Shown: positions 33,620 through 44,885, counted from the stretch's first letter. The stretch is 64,000 bases of DNA from Diphasiastrum complanatum (GCA_029204225.1 CM055106.1:46673180-46737179), one strand, 5' to 3'. The notes: generated from the sequence alone by a model not told the origin. Numbers and translations: made by a program.

Positions 33620-34810
33620 TATAATAGTCTCTAAGGACAGAAAAATGTCCCCGTCGCAACTCGTTTTATGAAAGATTCATATGCACCTTTGAATCTCCAT
33701 GGCTTTGCTCTGCAAAATGCGCATCACGAGGAGCATGGCTTTGTGGGGCTGATTGTCTTCAAGGGATTCATCTTTGTCTTCCTCAGCAAAGTCCTGTTTG
33801 AGCCCATGTTCCTTGGGATGGAGAGACAACAAATGTGTAGAAGAAGAGGCTGTAAATCCTCAGAAGCTTCATGAAATACATACTGCTCAATCTTGATGAT
33901 TGCTGACGCTTTTTTCAGGCATGCCCTTTGCATGCTGTGGCCTGCTCCAACAACCCCAAGGTATGCACTCATTGATTTTATGACCTAGATCAGTGCAATA
34001 TTCCTTAGGAATGTGGACATAGCCTTTGCAACCAAACATTCGCAGATTCTGTTAAAAGGGCTTTCCACCAGTCCAGCTTTTTTCAGGTCTCAAGTTATTG
34101 CATGTATCTTTGGGTCAGCTGGTGATGTGCATGAATCTGGAGACCGCTTTTTAGAACTTTGTAACATAGGCTGGTTGTGTGAAGCGTACTTTTAACCATC
34201 TCCAACATATTTCCTTCCATTCAGCAACCCTGTTCTGCTGTGGCAAGTATGGGTGCTGTGGTTGTTCAGCTGTTTCTCAAGCGGCACAATAGTCGTTGAA
34301 TTTACTGAATACTTTTTCTCCACCATTGTGAGTCTAAGCATTTTGAACTGTTTCTTAATTTGATTCTCATCAATATTCTTGAACTTCTGAAATTTCTCAG
34401 AGAGCATTATTCTTTGAAAAATAGTCTACAGAGTATGTGAGGTATCTAGGACCAGCATGGACAGAGTTTTGCATAGAGCCACTTATTTGGAGGGTAGAAG
34501 TTTAAGCACAGTAGTCGTGGGTGTGTTGCTCCCCGAAGGAAAAGGCTCACATGATATTCCCAAGATATAGTGAGAGCAAAAGGTAGCTCAAAGTAACCTA
34601 ACAGGTCAATACCGTTCACTGATCCTCCTTTTATCATTGTTCAAAGCTTCTCTGCGTTGATCTCTGGTGCCATTGCAAGGCCTTTTTGCATGCCTAACTA
34701 CAACGGTTGGATTTGTCTGTAAATTTTGTGGAGCAAAGCCAACCGATTTTATCATGCTCACAGATAACAAAATAATCGTCGGGGGTGTGTATATGTACAG
34801 TCTCATGGGT
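33620..34810 (-). pseudogene. copia integrase remnant, heavily frameshifted
   Basis: On the minus strand, pieces in changing frames follow the copia integrase order: a CX2C-like CRACKK block (about 34710), an EKFQKFKN and KKQFKMLR block with a decayed DNGGE (about 34330), a QNRVAEW-like Glu block (about 34230), and LRMFGCKGYVHIPKEY followed by HKINECI (about 33985-34050). Only the last piece is strongly diagnostic. No LTR is linked. Confidence 0.6.
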
Positions 34811-36222
34811 TTCCTTTCCTGTTTGTAATAGGCAGGCTTAATGGGTCTTTTGCCTTTCCTTCGACTGCATGGCTGTTGTGATCCTCTGAGGAGATCATCA
34901 TGCTTTCAGGTGCAATGTCATGGGCCTTAAATTGACCCCTTATTATAAGTCATTCGTTGGCTAGTAATATGTTGATTTGATTACATGTGACCTGTGGTAT
35001 CCAGTGCAGTGACATCTAACTCAAAAAATCTGTGGTATCTTCTCGTTTTGCCATAGAATGTTTTTGTGAGCACCATTGAGTTTCAAATCCTATATATGAA
35101 AGTTTCCTGTGAAGTCTCTAAGTATTACAAAGTATCTTGATTCATTCTTCTAAATGAGTTGTGCACTAGCTGCTCTAATGGAGCTCAAATTCACTTCATG
35201 CAATCTCATAGCCTCCCTCAAGATGTCGGGCTGCTTTAGAGGATATCTAGTGGTTGAGCTCTCCTGAGAACCAGAGTACTTGGAGACATCAATTTTATGA
35301 GGGCCTATCATGGGATCCTTGGATAGTGCTCTCTTCATTCAAAGCTTTACACAAGTACTTCACCTTGTGGATTGTCCACGCTCTCAATCAACAAAATGGT
35401 TGACCAAATTTGAAACTTTGTTGACAAGAATAAAAGGAATCTATGGATGTTATTTTCCTGAAGGACAACATGAACAAGCATTTGCAACATCCTTTGATTG
35501 TAGAACTGAAGTAGACTAGAAACCAGATTTACAAGTTTGCATCGCACTTCAAACCCAAACAAGACGTGAATGGCTTCACGTTTTCAACAGTGGATCAATT
35601 TTCCAACGAGTTTCCTAGATGGCTTGTGACAGTAGCAAAGTCTTCTAATGTTAGATGCATAATCCAACACTAGAATTACAAATCTACAACACACAAACAA
35701 ATGGTGTATTGGTTGTCATTTTTGTTTAAATATAGGCTTTCATGAACAACACATGCTTGATTTTAGATTGCTCTCAACCCACTCGTCATTCACACAAGAA
35801 ATTCTAGCAACAAGCAATTATATGCTTCTCTCTTATTTCAAGGATTGTCCGTTTGCGAGTAGATTTTTACAAGTTTAGTGAGATTTTTTGGACAAAAAAC
35901 ATTGATAATGACAATCATGGTTTTCTTCGACATTTTGTTCGAGATCAAATGCAATTTCCATACATACAAAACTGTTTGTAAGGATCGTCTTACTTTGCCA
36001 AGGCATTCATAAACGGCTATAGTCGAAATGTGGTTGAATAATTGACACCCAAAAAATAATGACCATCACTTTTTGCAACACATCTGACGCATATGAGCAC
36101 TTCATAGAATACAATGTTAGAGATAACCACAAAATGCTATTTTAAAATTGTCACATTGTGAACAACACTACAAAAGAAATGACTACCCTCGACAACAAAA
36201 CTGATCTTGTCCATACTCTTAA
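34811..36222. other. No gene recognised
   Basis: AT-rich DNA. ORF 35310-35519 on the plus strand (KWLTKFETLLTRIKGIYGCY) has no recognised family. No repeat structure seen. Confidence 0.4.
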
Positions 36223-36838
36223 ATCAATGATGATGATTTGATTGGTGCAATCAAGAAGGACTTATCTTCCAGTTTTGATATGACTGATCTTGGCTTGATG
36301 CACTACTATTTGGGAGTGGAAGTATGGCAAGGTTGCAGTAGTATCTCACTAACTCAAACAAAGTACGTGAATGAGATTTTGAAGCATTTCAAAATGTGCG
36401 ATAGCAAGCCAATATCCACACCTGTGAAGGTTGGTAAGAAACTATCTAACTAGGATGAGAGTGCACTAGTTAATGCTACTTTATTTTGTCAATTAGTTGG
36501 TTCGCTGATTTATGTCACAACTACTCGACCTGACATAAGTTATGCTGTAAGCGTTGTAAGTCAATTCATGGCTGCTCCTAGAGAGATTCACTGGAAAGCA
36601 GCGAAGATAATTCTTCGTTTGGTAAAGGGCACGTTAACCCATGGATTGTTGTATGAGAGGCAACATACTTTACCAGTTTTACAGGGCTTTGCTGATTCAG
36701 ATTGGGCAAGCTGTATTGATGACATGAGATCTACCATAGATTATATATTTCATGTTGGTAATGGTGTATTTTCTTGGTCAAGAAAGAAACAAGACACAGT
36801 TGCTCTTTTTACTACAAAAGCAGAATACAAAGCACTAT
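36223..36838 (+). pseudogene. pol: copia RT/RNase H fragment (element 7), interrupted by element G
   Basis: It reads DLIGAIKKDLSSSFDMTDLGLMHYYLGVEV in outline, then TRPDISYAVSVVSQFM, and RNase H with FADSDWASCIDD and KAEYKAL. A TAG at about 36451 and loss of the catalytic Glu context (TKAEYKAL for SSxEAEY) mark decay. The frame is cut at 36838 exactly where a TGTTGG LTR end begins, so element G inserted into this gene. The remainder should lie beyond base 64000. Confidence 0.87.
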
Positions 36839-37662
36839 TGTTGGAAGTATTTCTAGTTCGTGCGATGGCTAGATCTACTTACGGGTGTAGTATAGGGATG
36901 TAGAGATTCATCTACTTTTTAAGTTTCTACAACAAGCTTCAACAAAAATACGCAAATAAAACAATGATGAAGCACTAAGGTTTACCCAACTAGTGTCCGA
37001 AACAGAAATGAAATTTACTGAGATGACAAAATACAAAACCTTACTAAGGCTTACCCAACTAGCAAGGTGATTAGACTAAATCCTAGATTAACACCCAAAG
37101 GGTAATAAACTGAGATTGCGGCAAATACTAAGCAAATAAGCAATAATGAACATGCCACAATAAAACCGATGAAAAGGAGGCAAGAGGAGGCCCGAGCACC
37201 TTCCCTCAAGCTATGCACCTTTCCAAAGGGAACACAAATGATATAGAATGATAACTCTCCAAAATAGAGAGCAAGATAGCTTAATCTCAAAAGTGTCTTT
37301 TACAATGCAAATACTTTTCCTTTTATGGCAAGGAGGGTCTTCCATAAGTATCTACTAACTTATGGGACTAATATGTTTCTAGCCTTTCTAGAACTATTAA
37401 CTTAGGATTTAGAACTTCAAATTTCTTAACTTAGAAAAACTTAAGATAAAATATTTCTAATCTTAAGTTTCCTAAGTCTAAGTTCTAAATCTAAGTTTAA
37501 GCTTTTTTTTATTATTATTTAAGCTTCTACTCATGGACTTGCAAAACACATGCCATGGCTGAAGTTTATTGACAGATACTCATATGTGATCTTACAAAAC
37601 ACATGCCACATAGTTTTATTTATTTCTTTTTTATTTTCTCTGTGTTAGCACAGTTGCAAACA
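36839..37662 (-). repeat. 3' LTR of gypsy element G
   Basis: On the minus strand it runs from TGTTTGCAAC (37662) to CTTCCAACA (36839), 824 bp. The preceding polypurine tract and the matching upper LTR fix both ends. The TATA-like box of the upper copy, TATAAAAGG, is CATAAAAGG here. The five bases left of it are ACTAT. Confidence 0.88.
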
Positions 37663-37681
37663 TTATCCCCCTCCTTATTGG
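37663..37681 (-). promoter_or_regulatory. Polypurine tract of element G
   Basis: The minus strand reads AAGGAGGGGGATAA immediately before the LTR start TGTTTG. Confidence 0.8.
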
Positions 37682-37689
37682 ATTGGTGG

Positions 37690-39328
37690 TCCCACACCAA
37701 TCGACGCCATTTCGTCCTGGATCTTTTGTGCTTCTTGGAGGTGAGACTGTTGCTGTCGGGAGTGGTAGATTGTCGTGCCGATGCCCTCCATCATTTGCCA
37801 CCGTAATTTGTTTAGGAAGGGCATGGGTTTGTAATAATGGAGCATACCCTGGAGAAAGTTATGGGTTTTTCATAGCTCCACCATATCAACGTGCAGGGCA
37901 GAAGTGAGTGCAGCGCGATAATAGAGCCTTGCAACGTTGATATGGTCGTCTTGCGTGCGCAAGGGTTTATTGATATCAAGGGCGATTGGGGGTAACCCTC
38001 GATCCCAAAAACCTCTGAGTTATGTCAGAAATGCCACCAGGCCGCAATTATTCTCAAAATATCTGACATCGCGATCAGGATTGCCATGGTGCTTCTGGTA
38101 GAATACTCGACAGTTGGTGACCATGTCTTCAGCTAAGTTGCCGGTATCCACGCCTGTGAGTTTAGACCAAAAGATTCTGTTCTTGACCTTGGTGGCATGA
38201 AATGGTTCTTGCCTCGCTACTGGATAGTAATAAGGATTGGTGCGCATGTAGGAGGGAGCTTCGAGATACCATGCCATGGAGGTCTTACTTTGCAGGAAGA
38301 GCTGATGATGCCAGAGACGTTGTGGATCCAGGAGTTTGATTGCTACTTTATGTGTCTGACATTGGTCCAAATCTGGCAGTATGTAGCCACCTCGCTCTTT
38401 CGTTGTTGGATACTTCTTTGCAAACTCCTGAGAGACGCGCAACTCCTTGCTTGGTTTTGTGGGTGTGATTCTGTGCCGGATGGTTGGTGTTTCAGAGGCA
38501 TTCTCGTGTTCGGTTTGTGGATCGGATTCAAGAGAGAGAGGAGGTGAGGGGTTAGCTTCTGCAATTCTTTGTGACTCATAAGAAAATTGTCATAGAATGA
38601 AGGTGGGGTTAGTGGTGTCGAGAGGGTTAGAAGCGGTGGAAGGGAAAAGATAATGTTGGGAGCTTGTACCCCCAAAGCCCGATGGATTGGTTGGTGTTTG
38701 AGCTCCTTGCCCCAGGGGTTGGCCTTGAAATGTGGAGCCTTGAGTTGCAAGAGGAGTCTGTTGGAATCCTGCTCTGTCTCCACCATCTGGTCCATCAAAG
38801 TGGTGCCCCGAATCATGGAATTGGGCATGCTCTACATGAATCGACGGGGTCGATTGGGAAGCAGCCTTTAAGCGTTCTTCCAGGGTGGCTATGTGCTACT
38901 TTTAGGCCTCGACGGAAGCAATGTTTTTGGGCCAGCGTTTGATAGGCCACCACTGGAATGACAGTTCCCTCAAGAATAGCTGGTGGTGCGAAGTCGTTGA
39001 AGTTCACCATTTCCAATTGTTCCTTCATAACGGAATGTGCTACTTGTGAATCTACTATAGTCTCATCCTTTTCGGCTTTGAGGGTATCGATGGTTTGCTG
39101 CATGTTGGATACCTTCAGTTGGAGCTGGTTCTGGAGGTGGAGTAGCATCTGCTGTTGTTGTTGATTGTAATTTGTTAGGTTCTGGATATGTAGTTGTTGT
39201 TGTTTGTTTTCCTCCTCTAGCCTCGCTTTTTCTTTTTGAAGGCCCGCCATTGCACCATCATCAAATTGTCGCATAGTATACTGTCCCCCTAGGGTGCCGA
39301 ATAGATTGTATTGGAGCTCATTCACCAA
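37690..39328 (-). pseudogene. Accessory region of element G, C-terminal part (coiled coil)
   Basis: Minus-strand frames 38813-39328, 38343-38828 and 38020-38442 overlap and are protein-like. The first has a clear coiled coil: GLQKEKARLEEENKQQQLHI then QQQQQMLLHLQNQLQLK and TIDTLKAEKDE. The second is Pro/Ser/Thr-rich. The third has DMVTNCRVFYQKHHGNPDRD and other mixed-charge segments. Frameshifts separate them. The position, between integrase and the polypurine tract, is where env-like ORFs lie in Athila elements, but I see no signal peptide or membrane segment and recognise no domain. Confidence 0.55.
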
Positions 39329-39383
39329 CCATACCGCTTTTTGGGCTGCAAGGGGTAGCTACTCCCAGGGACCAATGTCAGGC

Positions 39384-39754
39384 ATTAGAGGAGTTCTGAA
39401 TCCAAAAAAGACCCTTTGTAAAGATTCTTTTTATAATTTTTCTTAATTTTTACACATGGACCAATCAAAACACTCAAATTTGAAATCTACGTAACGTAAC
39501 TTTTTGAGTCCACATTTTGATTCCACACAAAAATGGCATAACTTTTTAGTGCTAAGTCCAAATTTAGCAAAGTTTGGTGCACTGGGAAGCGCTCAACAAG
39601 GGCTTTCCAATGATATGTTACATGACATATTTCAGAGATATGATTAAAAAGTTATGGCAAGTCAAAAGTATTAGTGCTATAATATTTTAATAATATAAAA
39701 GACATCTTGCACGAAATCTTAAAGGGTCTTTTTGGAGCTCAAAACTCCCCTAAT
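39384..39754. mobile_element. MITE-like element with about 35-40-bp inverted ends
   Basis: The left end ATTAGAGGAGTT...CCAAAAAAGACCCTTT and right end (AAAGGGTCTTTTTGG...AACTCCCCTAAT) are imperfect reverse complements. The 290-bp middle is AT-rich and non-coding. It interrupts the accessory region of element G. No clear target-site duplication was found, and no transposase is present, so the superfamily is unknown. Confidence 0.65.
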
Positions 39755-41207
39755 GGAGGGTGCGTGTGTAGTTAGGATACGACATTGGGTTAAATGGTAG
39801 AAAATCAGGAGCAGGGCTAGACGGAGGTGTATGAAAGGCAGGTGGGGGTGAGTGTGGATTGAGGGGTGGGGAGATACTGCATGGCAGAGATTGTTGGATT
39901 GGGTTAGTGGTGACAGTGGTTGATGGAAGTGCAGTTAGTAATTGTAATGCAAAATCATCTACGTTGACTGTGGAGTCAAGTAGGCTGGAGATTTGTACAG
40001 GTGAGGCTTTTGTGGAAGTGTGGAAGTAAAGCCCGTGTTGAGAGTTAGTGAGGGTGTAGAGGTGGCAGTAAATGGTGGGGGTGGTGGTGGGAGTGTGAGA
40101 GCAAGTGATGGAGAGGAGATTGCTTGTGTGGATGGAATCATGCCCATAGGATCAGAGTCGGAAGTGTCTGCCATTCCGGAGCTGCCTGTTGCTGTTGCTA
40201 CTGCTTGTCGGCATTGTTAGGCCTGGTGAAGTAAGGCCGCCTACTGCTCTAGGACCTCCTTTGGGACCTGAGATGGTTTAAGGCTCCCTTCGGATTCAGC
40301 ATATTCCACCCCGATGTCGCTGGATAGAATGTCATGTGGGACATCGGTTTTTGTGCTGATTGCCTTCCCTTTTAGTAGGTGGGGCTGGTGAGACCGGGTC
40401 TGCTGTCGATTGGGGGTGTCTCGTTTTTTTGTGCTTGGATAAACATTATCCAACTCCTTGATGGCAGCAGCCGCCCTAGATCCCAATTGTTTGGTGACCA
40501 ACATGTGGAGGGATACCCACATTTGGTAGTTGGTTTGCGGGCTTTCAGAGCTCCGCACAGCTTCTCTGCTACCTTCTCAATCCACTTGTAATTTTGAGTG
40601 GGATCGTCCATGGTGAGGGTCAGAGAAAAGAGGTCGTTCAGTGGGATGTGATCCATCTTGGTGGTATGCACTGTAACCATGTTGACGAGGATCTCTGAGG
40701 CGGCCCGTAGTTGGGGATCCGTGATAAGGCGGATATAGCGATCCCGTCGTTGGTTTGGGCAATGGTTTTGCTGTCGTCTGTCAGAAATTTTGTAAAGTAC
40801 TTGGCATCATAGCTGGTGCCCTTTCCATGGATTGTCTCTCCGAGATTAGGAGAGCCGATGCTCTGGAGATCCCCAAGAGAGACATTGATAATAGAATAGC
40901 TGCCACTCTTGGATGTAATCCGGAAAGTTTGGAACTCATCCGAATAGGTGGAGTAGGCTGCTCGGATGAGGATCTCGCTCTGCTGGTCCCAGAAAAGTGT
41001 CAGATCAAAGCCAAGGTTGGTGAGGATATCCTTGGCCAGTGTGAGCTGCTTGGCGTAATTCTTAAGATAGATCATGACTATATCCCCTGAATAAGGACAA
41101 GGGGATTTACGGCGATGCAAGCTAAGCGAGGAATCGCGGGAAGCCATGATAGCAGTGATTTTAAATTGCTCTAAGAATTTTGAAAATTTTGAAATATTTT
41201 TTGGCAT
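39755..41207 (-). pseudogene. Accessory region of element G, N-terminal part
   Basis: The minus strand opens near 41207 (ATG, a second ATG at 41145 reads MASRDSSLSLHRRKSPCPYS) and continues to 40638 with KNYAKQLTLAKDILTNLGF and KYFTKFLTDDSKTIAQT. Frames 40372-40680 and 40241-40558 continue with SLTLTMDDPTQNYKW and VAEKLCGALKARKP. The order suggests one protein of several hundred residues with at least two frameshifts, joined downstream to the coiled-coil part. I do not recognise the family; plant transposon-type and env-like ORFs are possible. Confidence 0.5.
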
Positions 41208-41847
41208 GAACTCGAGAGCAGCAATCTAAAATGAACTCGTGGAGAGAAGGTGGAGGACTATATATAGACTTTTTTGGCAGGAATTTGCAACTTCACCCAG
41301 AAATCGTCCTCAATGTCCACGATTTGGTAAGGATGGTCGTAAATTTTGAGGCAACGTTCTGAGGGCCCGTGAATTCTTGTAAGAAATTTTCTTATGCCAA
41401 AAGAGAAAAAACGTCTGATAGTGTAAAAATGTGTCTGATCAGAATTCGCAGAGATAGCAGAGAACTCGTGAGGATCAATTTGAGCTGCAGCGAATTGTCT
41501 GCGAATTTTGAAAATGGATATCTCATGAATAAAACTACATTTTTCTAATTTTTGACATATTTTTATCTGAGACAAAATTCGCGGAGGCCAAAAATGGATC
41601 GTGCTTTGTAAAAAAGGGGTCAAGCAAATTCTATCTGAGATGTTGTGAAAAAATTTCTTCTGAAACAAATGACTTTTGTGGTTTTCTCAGAGAAGGCTGT
41701 TGGTATTCCTGATCTGATAGTATCTTGATGGGTGGAACAAGAAAGCACAGCAAAAATGTTGTCAAAATGGCATGCAGACAATAAAAAGGAAGAAAAAACA
41801 GTAGGAAAGAAAACAGCTAATACATATCAAGATAAAAACAGGGTCCA
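41208..41847 (-). other. Spacer between integrase and accessory region of G
   Basis: Non-coding on the minus strand. Read on the plus strand, 41437-41482 (CTGATCAGAATTCGCAGAG, then GCAGAGAACTCGTGAGG) resembles the element's 5' leader at 62517-62560 (GAATTCGCAGACAAGCTGAG, AATCGTGG). AATTCGCGGAGG recurs in both. Confidence 0.5.
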
Positions 41848-42650
41848 TTGTACTTTCTCAGTCGACTCCCATTGACCACAATGTCGAGGATATCGCCTTG
41901 AAGGGTTTGGAGTTGGACATATCCAGAGGCCAAGATTTTTTTAATGACGTAAGGTCCTTGGCCAGAAAATTTCAGTTTGCCTTTGAAGGCGTTGGTCGGA
42001 CCTTATCTCCAATATGAAAATTTCTAAGTTTCAATGATCGATCATGCCATGCTTTTTGTCGTCGTTTGTGGACTTGTTGAGCATGGATGCTGATCCTTCG
42101 TGTTTCACAAAGTTGCTCCAGATGGAATAACCTATTTGCTAGATTCTGAGGAGTATCAAGCTCAAGGTTATAGGCTACTCGAAGGGAGGGGATATGGAAT
42201 TCCACAGGTATAATGGCTTCTTGGCCATATGTGAGCTGGAAAGGGGTTAAGCCTGTAGCTCGCTTCGGGGTGGTGCAATAAGCCCAAAGAGCAGCATGGA
42301 GTTTGAGTTCCCAATCAGATCGGCTGGATTCGACGGTTTTGGTGAGAATTCCACATAGGATTTTATTGATGGATTCTGCCTGCCATTGCAGCGTGGATAG
42401 CATGGGGAACTTTTGCGATGTACCACAAAAATTTTGGAAAGAAGGTCTGCTATGACAGAGTTAAGATAATGTGTACCCCTATCACTGATAAGCTCTAGAG
42501 GACATCCGAACCGAACTATAACCTGTTCATAGAGAAATTTGGCGGTAGAACGAGCGTCAGCATTGCGAGTAGCTCTTGCTTCAGCCCATTTGGTGCAATA
42601 GTTCGTAACTACTATGATGTAACGAGATTGTGTGTGTCGAGCAGCAGGAT
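41848..42650 (-). pseudogene. pol: Ty3/gypsy integrase, element G, N-truncated
   Basis: The minus strand begins at RYIIVVTNYCTKWAEA, keeps LISDRGTHYLN (second catalytic Asp), loses frame near 42400 in the SPCYPRCNGRQ block so the catalytic Glu context is broken, and continues with LHAALWAYCTTPKRATGLTP and LTYGQEAIIPVEF to GKLKFSGQGPYVIKK (about 41960-41990). The zinc HHCC domain and the first catalytic Asp are missing upstream, replaced by foreign DNA. Confidence 0.8.
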
Positions 42651-42733
42651 CTGCCATCTTCGAGACTGATGGTAGGTCTCTTCTCAGTGAGGGTACGTAG
42701 AGTGCTCCTGGCAGCTCCGCTTGTCCCGACAAT
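42650..42733 (-). pseudogene. Tiny copia-like segment fused to integrase G
   Basis: The minus-strand ORF that leads into the integrase starts with ALYVPSLRRDLPSVSKMAD, which reads like the linker after copia protease (LYVPxLRRNLLSVSKM), not gypsy. It lies at the break between foreign DNA and integrase G, so it may be a filler fragment. Confidence 0.4.
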
Positions 42734-42782
42734 GTTGTAGTATTTTTGTCCTGTCTGACAGGCAGGACAAAAATATTACAAC
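42734..42782. repeat. 20-bp inverted repeat at the integrase break
   Basis: GTTGTAGTATTTTTGTCCTG (42734-42753) and CAGGACAAAAATATTACAAC (42763-42782) are reverse complements with one mismatch and a nine-base spacer. Confidence 0.93.
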
Positions 42783-43079
42783 GTCAATCCACCCATTCTG
42801 CCTGATTTGGGCATTATATTATCAACATTTGACACCGTTGCCACTTGAACTCCCATTCTAATTCCATAAGAGTTGCAACATTGTCCCCGCTTAGATCACT
42901 GCAAACAAACTCCCAATGTTTCCACAGATCTGAGTTTCTACAAACTGGACAGAGCCACATCAATGGCTACATCATTGTCCAAATCCACTGGCTGATACAC
43001 TCGCAAATCCATTGGCTGCCTCATAGTTAGCAAACGCACTAATAGACCTGGATTTCCTTCAACGCCAAGCTCACGATCC

Positions 43080-43560
43080 TCCCGTCCCCTCACGCTTCCA
43101 TTCTCAACCGGAGGCACAACTGAAATCTCAACCGAAGGCCTCACTGAATTCTCAACCGGAGGCACAACTAAAATCTCAACCGAAGGCCTCACTGAAATCT
43201 CAACCGGAGGCCAATCGTTCAAATCTCAACCGGAGTGATCTATTAAATCTCAACCGGAGGCCAATCATTCAGATCTCAATCAGAGTGATCTATTAAATCT
43301 CAACTGGAGGCCAATCGTTCAAATCTCAACCGAAGTGATCTATTAAATCTCAACCGGAGGCCAATCGTTCAAATCTCAACCGAAGTGATATATTAAATCT
43401 CAACTCGAGGCCAATCGTTCAAATCTCAATCGAAGTGATCTATCAAATCTCAACCGAAGGCCAATCTATCAAATCTCAACCGGAGCAATTTATCAAATCT
43501 CAACCGACGGAGCCATCTGTCAAATCTCAACCGACGCATCCTGTGAAATCTCAACCGGTG
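43080..43560. repeat. Tandem array based on AATCTCAACCGGAGG
   Basis: About 20 copies of a core (A)AATCTCAACCGGAG or CGAAG occur at roughly 22-28-bp spacing. In the middle they alternate as a longer unit of about 50 bp with GCCAATCGTTC and TGATCTATT. Ends of the array are more diverged. Confidence 0.93.
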
Positions 43561-43930
43561 CCGTGAGCTTCATTTTTTTGATACTTCTGAATTTTTTCGA
43601 TACTCATAATTTTTTTCGGGCCTTTGTTAAATTTTTGATACTCCTATATTTTTTCGAGTCACAAAAATTTTTTCGAGACATTATTTTTCGATAAATTTTT
43701 TTCGAGTCACTAAATTTTTTTTCGAGCCATTATTTTTCGATACATTTTTTTTAAGTCACTAAAAAAAATTTCGAGCCATCATTTTCGATACATTTTTTTC
43801 GAGTCACTAAATTTTTTTTTTCGAGCCATTATTTTTCGATACATTTTTTTCGAGTCACAAAATTTTTTTGAGCCATTATTTTTCGATACATTTTTTTCGA
43901 GCCTTATATTTTTTTGATACATTTTTTTGC
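43561..43930. repeat. T-rich tandem array with CGAGCC(A)TT motifs
   Basis: Repeats of TTTTTCGAGCCATTATTTTT and CGATACATTTTTTTCGAGTC at about 55-bp spacing, around six copies, strongly T-rich on the plus strand. It directly follows the first array and precedes a copia LTR. Confidence 0.9.
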
Positions 43931-43971
43931 TCATACAATGAAACAAGAAAGACAAAGTAGAACGAGCGACC

Positions 43972-44671
43972 TGTAGAAACAATACTTTTGTTATGCTTTC
44001 TTCTATTAGAAAAAAAGACTTATGTACAAGAATGAGCTCCTAAATGCTAGGAATGACACAAGGTTTCTCAAGCTGTAGCAAAATAGGAGGCCGTCATCGC
44101 AGCAAATGAGAATGTCAATGATGACAAAAAATAAAACGATAATAGGAACTGGATTACTTAGAGACTTGAAGAATAGAGCAGTTTTGATTCGTGTTGATAA
44201 TGATTATCAATTTAGGTGTTGTAGACAACCATAAAGAAATGCGAAATGATTAGGCATCTAAGACAACCATGCATTCTTTGTTATTGATATTCATGACAAT
44301 AGAGAAAGAAGAGTGAGAGGTATTTAAACATTTAGCACAAATGCAACATGATAGGAAAATAACGAATCTGTATAAGAATGTTGTAGTAACAACGATCAAA
44401 AATCTCGTGTAGATATGCAGTATTTCGCATTCCTTGCACCACCTATTAGGTAGTGTCGCATTTCTCGCAAAACCTTGTGTTCTTCCATGTTTTGAAATGT
44501 TGAGTAGAATCCTATTGTCACAGTCCTTTCATTCCTCGCCTGTCGAATATTGCATGTAAAACTGCAGACTTGCGAGGAGCAGTTCATTTATGCAAGTTGT
44601 TTGTAAGAGAGTGTTTCCTTGAGTGAATTAGAGGGTAGTTAGAGTGAGGAGGATTAAGATTAACTTTAACA
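43972..44671 (-). repeat. 3' LTR of a minus-strand copia (element H)
   Basis: A polypurine tract AAGGGGGAG on the minus strand (44672-44681) precedes TGTTAAAGTTA at 44671. The low end is placed at TGTAGAAAC (43972), which gives a TG...CA terminus. No second copy is present, so the low end is uncertain. Confidence 0.5.
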
Positions 44672-44883
44672 CTCCCCCTTAAGCTTACTACTATGAATCT
44701 TAATCTGAATTGAGATTTAACATACCTACCAAAGTAGCATGTCTCTCTCTTGACAAGGGTTTTGTCAAAATGTCACCCAACATACTGTCTGTATGATAAC
44801 TTAGTACAACTTCTTTATTTTGAACTTGCTCTCTAAGAAAAAATGTGTTTACTTCTAGAATGAGTTCGTGGGTTTAGAGATTG
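44672..44883 (-). pseudogene. copia RNase H C-terminus (element H)
   Basis: On the minus strand the tail reads FLREQVQNKEVVLSYHTDSM then GDILTKPLSRERHATL, the standard end of copia RNase H, followed by polypurine tract and LTR. Upstream it breaks into gypsy element 8. Together with the copia piece at 46730-47343 it is probably one copia element split by element 8. Confidence 0.78.
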
Positions 44884-44885
44884 AG

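Noticed and set aside
37051-37290. 79-codon hydrophobic ORF conserved in both LTRs of element G (also 63484-63723)
   Set aside because: It opens with TTG, not ATG, has no in-frame ATG, and the two copies agree only because LTRs are duplicates. It most likely is leader sequence just after the TATA box.
43080-43560. CRISPR array
   Set aside because: Units are head-to-tail without unique spacers, in plant nuclear DNA; this is a satellite-like array.
43560-43982. Lys/Ser-rich minus-strand ORF 43779-43982
   Set aside because: It is a translation of the T-rich tandem array.
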